Origin: Opitutus sp. GAS368 | Lineage (GTDB): Bacteria; Verrucomicrobiota; Verrucomicrobiia; Opitutales; Opitutaceae | DNA length: 9,932 nt | Assembly: GCA_945861235.1 (NCBI GenBank) | Contig: CAMATV010000091.1 | Span: forward strand, 1-9,932 | Reading direction: 5' to 3' | Part shown: positions 6,611 to 9,932 of the stretch, one piece after another | Layout of the letters: every line of letters starts with the position of its first letter | Numbering within the stretch: the first letter of the stretch is position 1 | The notes under the pieces: model-generated | The model's input: the letters and a program-made list of their open reading frames with translations, nothing else | Databases searched by the model: none | What the model was told of the DNA's origin: nothing | Translations under genes and position numbers: made by a program

Positions 6611-9442
6611 TCAGTACGTGACCGTCACCGTGGTGATGATCTGACGCGGGTCCGTCCAGCGCGTGTACCGGTAGGAGTTTCCCTGATCGGAGACCCGGTC
6701 GAGGATGTTGTTCACGTTGAGCTGTGCGGTCCAAGAGTACTGGCGCATCTTCTTTCGGTAACTCACGAACGGACTGTAGACGGTCAGGGCCTTAGTCTTG
6801 GTAAAGGGCAGCACATCCCTCCCGCCGACATTCACCGCCGCCCGATCCTTGGAGTAATAATGGCGGATGGAACCTCCCACCGACAGCCCGCGCAGCTTGC
6901 CCTCCGTCAGACTATAGCGTGAAGTCAGGTTGATGCTCTTGCGGCCCCTGCCGGTGGCGCTGGCTGCTTGGTCCACCAAATACTCCCGCGTGATCAGCGT
7001 GGCGTCGTTCGGGTTCAGGCCACGCGAACTTGCCGCGGCGCGCGCCAAGGTCAGCTTTTCCTCCAGCAGGGGGAAGAAGCGGGAAAATATGAGGTAGTTC
7101 GTGCCGAGGGAGCCGCGAACTGTCCAGTTGCGCGCCATGTTGGTGACCAACTCGACCTCGTAGCCGTGAGCGCGCTGATCCCGGTAGTCGCCGTTGTTGA
7201 AGAACGGATTTGCCAGCAGCAGATTGAGCTCGTTGATGACTTGGGCGTTGACGGTGCTGGCGATGTTTTCGGAGGAGGTTTGAAAGTAGGTGACGTTGAG
7301 GCCCACCCGCTGATCCAACAGGTTGAAGCGAACGCTGTAATCGTTACCTTCGCCAGTCTTGGGCATCCGGGGGTTGCCGTTGAGATCGCGGGCGAAATTG
7401 TCGCTGAACTGGCTCGATTCGAAATAGCCGCCGGTGAACGAAAGCCAGGGAGTCACGTGCCACACGGCGCCGTAGGTTTGATTGGTCACCCACTGGGCCG
7501 AGAACGGAACGAGGGGCGGGTCGATCCGGTTCATGCCGTCGTTTTCGATCAGGTTGTCATTCAGATCGACAAACTTTTGCTCGTTAGTGACGGGGTCGGC
7601 CCGGAGGGGTTTGTAAGCACGTTGCTTGAAGTAGTCGCGGCTGATGCCGACGCTGGAGCGCAGGCGGCCCTTGAAGTAGGCGCCCAGCATGCTGAGGTTG
7701 GCCGAGCCGAGGTTCTGCTTAAAGCGCGAGCTGCCTCCCTCCTGCGTGAAACGAAAATCCTTGGTGATCCCCGGAATGACGGGATCGGCCAGGGCGGCGT
7801 CGCTGTTGCCGTCGGTGAGATAGTGTCGATAATAGAAAAAGTTGCTCGAGTAGCGCGCCTCGACGCCGGTGTAACCCCGGCGCAGAATCTCCTCCCGCGA
7901 GAGCGAGCGCGAAAAGGTGTCCTTGTAGTAGCTTTCATTGCGGTAACTGGCGCCGAGCACAAAACGCTGCTGGATCGACCAGGGCAGCGACGCATCGAAA
8001 ACCGCGGCAGCGCGAAAGTTCACCACGTCGTGACCATCGATGATCGTGGCGGGATAGTGATTCACGTAGTACTGCTCGTACCGCTTGTTGGGAATCAGGC
8101 GGGTGCGCGTTACATCCGTCGGGTCGGGCAGGAACGGATCCACGTCGATCATCACGTCGCGCGTACCGTAGTTTCCCGGATTGCCGTTGAAGAAGTTTCC
8201 GCGGTTCGTGTCGTCCTTCTGGGCATTGTGCGCGAAAAGCAGGTGGAGGCGGTCGGTCACCGTGTGCCGCATTTCGAGGGTGTAGGCGAAGAACGTGGTC
8301 GTCAGGCTATTGTCCGGGCCGCCCCAGTCCTCGCCCCGGGGCACGATGGATTCGGAGATGCCCAGGAGCGGTAGTTGCCGGGGATTTACGGGGTCGATGC
8401 CATCGGCGACCGTCGCACCCTGCGGCAGCCAGGAACTGCGGAATGCCGCCGTGCTGGTGGATTGAGGATTATAGACGCGGCCATCGATCAGGACGTGCGG
8501 ATGGTTGGTGCTGGTGGCGCTGGCGAGCAGGTTCCGGCCTGCTCCGTTGCTCTGGCTGCCGGGCCGATTCGGATCCGCATCGAGCGCATTGGTGCCCGTG
8601 CCGCGAACATAACCCGCCGTCTGGTCGTCCAACACGGCGTGACCGAAGCCCTCGCGTTGCTTCCCATGCTCGTAGGTGAAGTCGATAATCGTCCGATGAT
8701 GCGCAAAGGGATCCCAGCGGATCGCGGCGGCGTAGCCGCGGAGCACAGCTCCGGAGCGCTGCCGCCAGGACTCGTTTTCCCCGTGAATGGCGTTCAGCCG
8801 CACCGAAACGCCGGTTTTCGCGATGGGCTGATTGAGGTCGATCGAATAGCGCTGGCTGCCCCAGTTGTCATAGCGGATCTGCGTCGAATACTGCCGCTTC
8901 GACAACGCCCGCTTGGTGCCGACGTTGAGGATTCCGCCCACGTCGATGTCGCCGAAGGCGAGTCCATTGGGGCCGCGCGCCCACTCGATGCGCTCGGTAT
9001 TGTACATGTCCTGCGCGATGTACCACGGGAAGCCGTCGCGCAACTGCCGCGTGGAGACTGTGCCGCGAATATTGAACGAGTTGCCCGAGCGGGAGCCCGC
9101 GACCGCCCCGCGGGTGCCCTGGTCGTTAAAGGTGTTCTCGGCATTGGTCGCGAAATCGACCGCATCCATGAAGTTGTTGATCGCGATGTCCTCGAGAAAT
9201 TCCTTGGTCATCACCGAGATGGAATTCGGCAGGTCCAACAGCCTCTCATTGGTTCGGGTGCCGGTCATGGTGCTGAGCGCCGAATAGCCGGTCTCCTTGT
9301 CCGAGTTCACCTCGAAGACCGACAACACGATGGCTTTGGGGTCAGTGGCTGGGGTTGCGGGAACCGTCTGCGCTTCCACCGGAACGGCGGCCACGACCGC
9401 GAGCAGAACGAAACATCTGGAGTGGGAGCGTGGAGTTTTCAT
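6611..9442 (-). CDS. TonB-dependent outer-membrane receptor
   Basis: 943 residues from the ATG at 9442. An ATG at 9523 would add 27 residues without signal-peptide character, so it is rejected. Residues 1-24 form a signal peptide (MKTPRSHSRC, then FVLLAVVAAV, cleavage after VEA). IVLSVFEV (38-45) is the likely TonB box, followed by the plug: MTGTRTNERLLDLPNSISVM, FNIRG (123-127) and RIEWARGPNGLAFG (151-164). The rest is a long beta-barrel with YRKKMRQYSWTAQLNVNN and a final Tyr (ITTVTVTY), the normal outer-membrane C-terminus. The reading frame is intact. No carboxypeptidase-like domain precedes the plug, unlike the partial receptor at the left edge. No Shine-Dalgarno sequence is evident before the start. 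It converges on the plus-strand operon and leads a second unit whose next gene is truncated. It is clearly not a recent duplicate of the plus-strand receptor: the two differ throughout. Ligand unknown. Confidence 0.93.
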   Translation of the reverse strand: MKTPRSHSRCFVLLAVVAAVPVEAQTVPATPATDPKAIVLSVFEVNSDKETGYSALSTMTGTRTNERLLDLPNSISVMTKEFLEDIAINNFMDAVDFATNAENTFNDQGTRGAVAGSRSGNSFNIRGTVSTRQLRDGFPWYIAQDMYNTERIEWARGPNGLAFGDIDVGGILNVGTKRALSKRQYSTQIRYDNWGSQRYSIDLNQPIAKTGVSVRLNAIHGENESWRQRSGAVLRGYAAAIRWDPFAHHRTIIDFTYEHGKQREGFGHAVLDDQTAGYVRGTGTNALDADPNRPGSQSNGAGRNLLASATSTNHPHVLIDGRVYNPQSTSTAAFRSSWLPQGATVADGIDPVNPRQLPLLGISESIVPRGEDWGGPDNSLTTTFFAYTLEMRHTVTDRLHLLFAHNAQKDDTNRGNFFNGNPGNYGTRDVMIDVDPFLPDPTDVTRTRLIPNKRYEQYYVNHYPATIIDGHDVVNFRAAAVFDASLPWSIQQRFVLGASYRNESYYKDTFSRSLSREEILRRGYTGVEARYSSNFFYYRHYLTDGNSDAALADPVIPGITKDFRFTQEGGSSRFKQNLGSANLSMLGAYFKGRLRSSVGISRDYFKQRAYKPLRADPVTNEQKFVDLNDNLIENDGMNRIDPPLVPFSAQWVTNQTYGAVWHVTPWLSFTGGYFESSQFSDNFARDLNGNPRMPKTGEGNDYSVRFNLLDQRVGLNVTYFQTSSENIASTVNAQVINELNLLLANPFFNNGDYRDQRAHGYEVELVTNMARNWTVRGSLGTNYLIFSRFFPLLEEKLTLARAAASSRGLNPNDATLITREYLVDQAASATGRGRKSINLTSRYSLTEGKLRGLSVGGSIRHYYSKDRAAVNVGGRDVLPFTKTKALTVYSPFVSYRKKMRQYSWTAQLNVNNILDRVSDQGNSYRYTRWTDPRQIITTVTVTY

Positions 9443-9622
9443 GGTTACGAGGTAAGATTTTGGCTTGGGTGGCTGCACTTGGGCAGTGAACGGGCGGAAA
9501 GGCTCCGAGTCGGGTCGAAGCACGGGGATGTCCCTGGCGTCGTTAAAAGTGCTGGGGGGATGGCAGCGACAAGATTGGTTTCAGGGATTGGTGGATTGGC
9601 AAGGGTGATATACCTAGGGGAG

Positions 9623-9637
9623 ACAAAGGCGCTTTGT
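9623..9637. promoter_or_regulatory. Palindrome, possible operator for the minus-strand receptor
   Basis: ACAAAGGCGCTTTGT has perfect 6-bp arms around GCG and lies about 180 bp upstream of the receptor start. It differs from the palindrome before the plus-strand receptor, so if both are operators they serve different regulators. Confidence 0.25.
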
Positions 9638-9768
9638 AGCGTGAAGAAGCTCCGGGCGGAGGGAAGGCCCGCTTGGCTGCCCTGGAACTACCCGCAGCAC
9701 TCGAAAAATCCGGCCGCCCTCGACCACGATTCGCCCGATCTCCCCGCGTAGCTTCGTGCACCACAGGT

Positions 9769-9810
9769 GATTTTTTCGCCGCAACCGCGGACCGCGAAGA
9801 TTTTTTCGCC
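9769..9810 (+). repeat. 12-bp direct repeat GATTTTTTCGCC, 30 bp apart
   Basis: Identical 12-mers lie at 9769-9780 and 9799-9810, with start points exactly 30 bp apart (about three helical turns). This could be a pair of protein-binding sites in the control region; the role is inferred. Confidence 0.6.
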
Positions 9811-9897
9811 TCACGCACGCTTGCCGAAGCGCACGGGGATAATCGCAAGCCGCTCGAACAATCCTTCCGGCCGACGTCCGCTGCGGGGAGCGCCATT

Positions 9898-9932
9898 ATG
9901 GAGAAACGTTGCACCGAGGGACTGGCGGAAAG
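9898..9932 (+). CDS. Possible start of a divergent gene, cut by the right edge
   Basis: ATG at 9898 is preceded by GGGGAG ending at 9890, a 7-nt spacer and a strong Shine-Dalgarno match. Eleven codons follow (MEKRCTEGLAE) to the window edge. The ribosome-binding site is the only support. An opposite-strand frame ending at 9811 competes for the same DNA. Confidence 0.25.
   Translation, partial: MEKRCTEGLAE

Larger units (their letters stand above)
9443..9897. other. Upstream region of the minus-strand receptor, no convincing gene
   Basis: About 455 bp. From the receptor outward it holds three GATTGG hexamers (9573, 9586, 9594), a palindrome at 9623-9637 and a 12-bp direct repeat (9769-9780 and 9799-9810). 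A small GC hairpin CGCG-GAC-CGCG (9786-9796) lies before a T6 run and could act as a weak plus-strand terminator. A minus-strand frame is open from the right edge to a TGA at 9811-9813 (about 40 codons, including LFERLAIIPVRFG). It may be the end of a gene outside the window, but 40 codons in GC-rich DNA is not evidence enough. Confidence 0.5.

Noticed and set aside
6432..6922. Small frames across the IS remnant and the end of the minus-strand receptor
   Set aside because: They mix IS-remnant and receptor antisense sequence and have no protein character of their own, apart from the first 14 transposase codons from 6436.
9443..9523. Extended start of the minus-strand receptor at 9523
   Set aside because: The extra 27 residues are proline-rich and polar and would bury the signal peptide; the ATG at 9442 starts directly at a normal signal sequence.
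6968..9751. Two long plus-strand frames (468 and 458 codons) end to end, opposite the minus-strand receptor
   Set aside because: They lie antisense to a clear TonB receptor, share one frame interrupted by a stop, and their products lack any signal, domain or sensible start. They are a by-product of GC-rich codon use.
9543..9914. 123-codon minus-strand frame upstream of the receptor
   Set aside because: Serine-, alanine- and arginine-rich product with no domain or signal, and it spans the repeats expected of a control region.
1..9932. CRISPR array, tRNA, rRNA or phage genes
   Set aside because: No regularly spaced repeats with unique spacers, no cloverleaf-like or rRNA-like sequence and no phage proteins were seen on either strand.

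Overview
The window looks like a carbohydrate- or nutrient-uptake region from a GC-rich Gram-negative bacterium, most likely Verrucomicrobiota of the Opitutaceae type. This is inferred from three TonB-dependent receptors. Two of them have the short post-signal motif LSxFxV (LSPFV, LSVFEV) followed by a glycine/tyrosine-rich lead-in to the plug, a style I associate with Opitutaceae. No rRNA or other taxonomic marker is present, so the assignment is an inference.

Layout from left to right. (1) Positions 1-215, minus strand: the N-terminus of a TonB-receptor-like protein that runs off the left edge. (2) 199-984: a scrambled mobile-element scar. An IS481-type left end and transposase N-terminus (548-about 849) lies between two divergently oriented, mutually homologous protein tails of a family I do not recognise. 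(3) 985-1376: a regulatory/intergenic stretch with an AT-rich tandem repeat and a palindrome. (4) 1377-6142, plus strand: a two-gene unit of a large TonB-dependent receptor and, 17 nt later, a secreted glycoside-hydrolase-like barrel protein. A third gene with a Tat signal starts at 6230 but is cut off at 6352. (5) 6353-6477: a second copy of the same IS end, in the same orientation. (6) 6478-9442, minus strand: a second convergent operon of a 943-residue TonB-dependent receptor and a following gene, of which only the N-terminal signal region survives before the IS scar. (7) 9443-9932: the presumed control region of that operon and possibly the first codons of a divergent gene.

The intact parts fit outer-membrane import (TonB receptor) coupled to extracytoplasmic processing (hydrolase-like protein). 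The substrate cannot be told from sequence.

The features most worth checking are these. The plus-strand receptor has no ATG, GTG or TTG start upstream of its signal peptide: the reading frame is preceded by ATG-TAG and, 18 nt after that stop, an ATT with a good ribosome-binding site. The receptor-hydrolase cassette is bracketed by direct copies of an IS end. The right-hand IS scar truncates an operon on each side. Two divergent homologous tails carry the conserved string EPVFWT. I found no CRISPR array, tRNA, rRNA or clear defence system.
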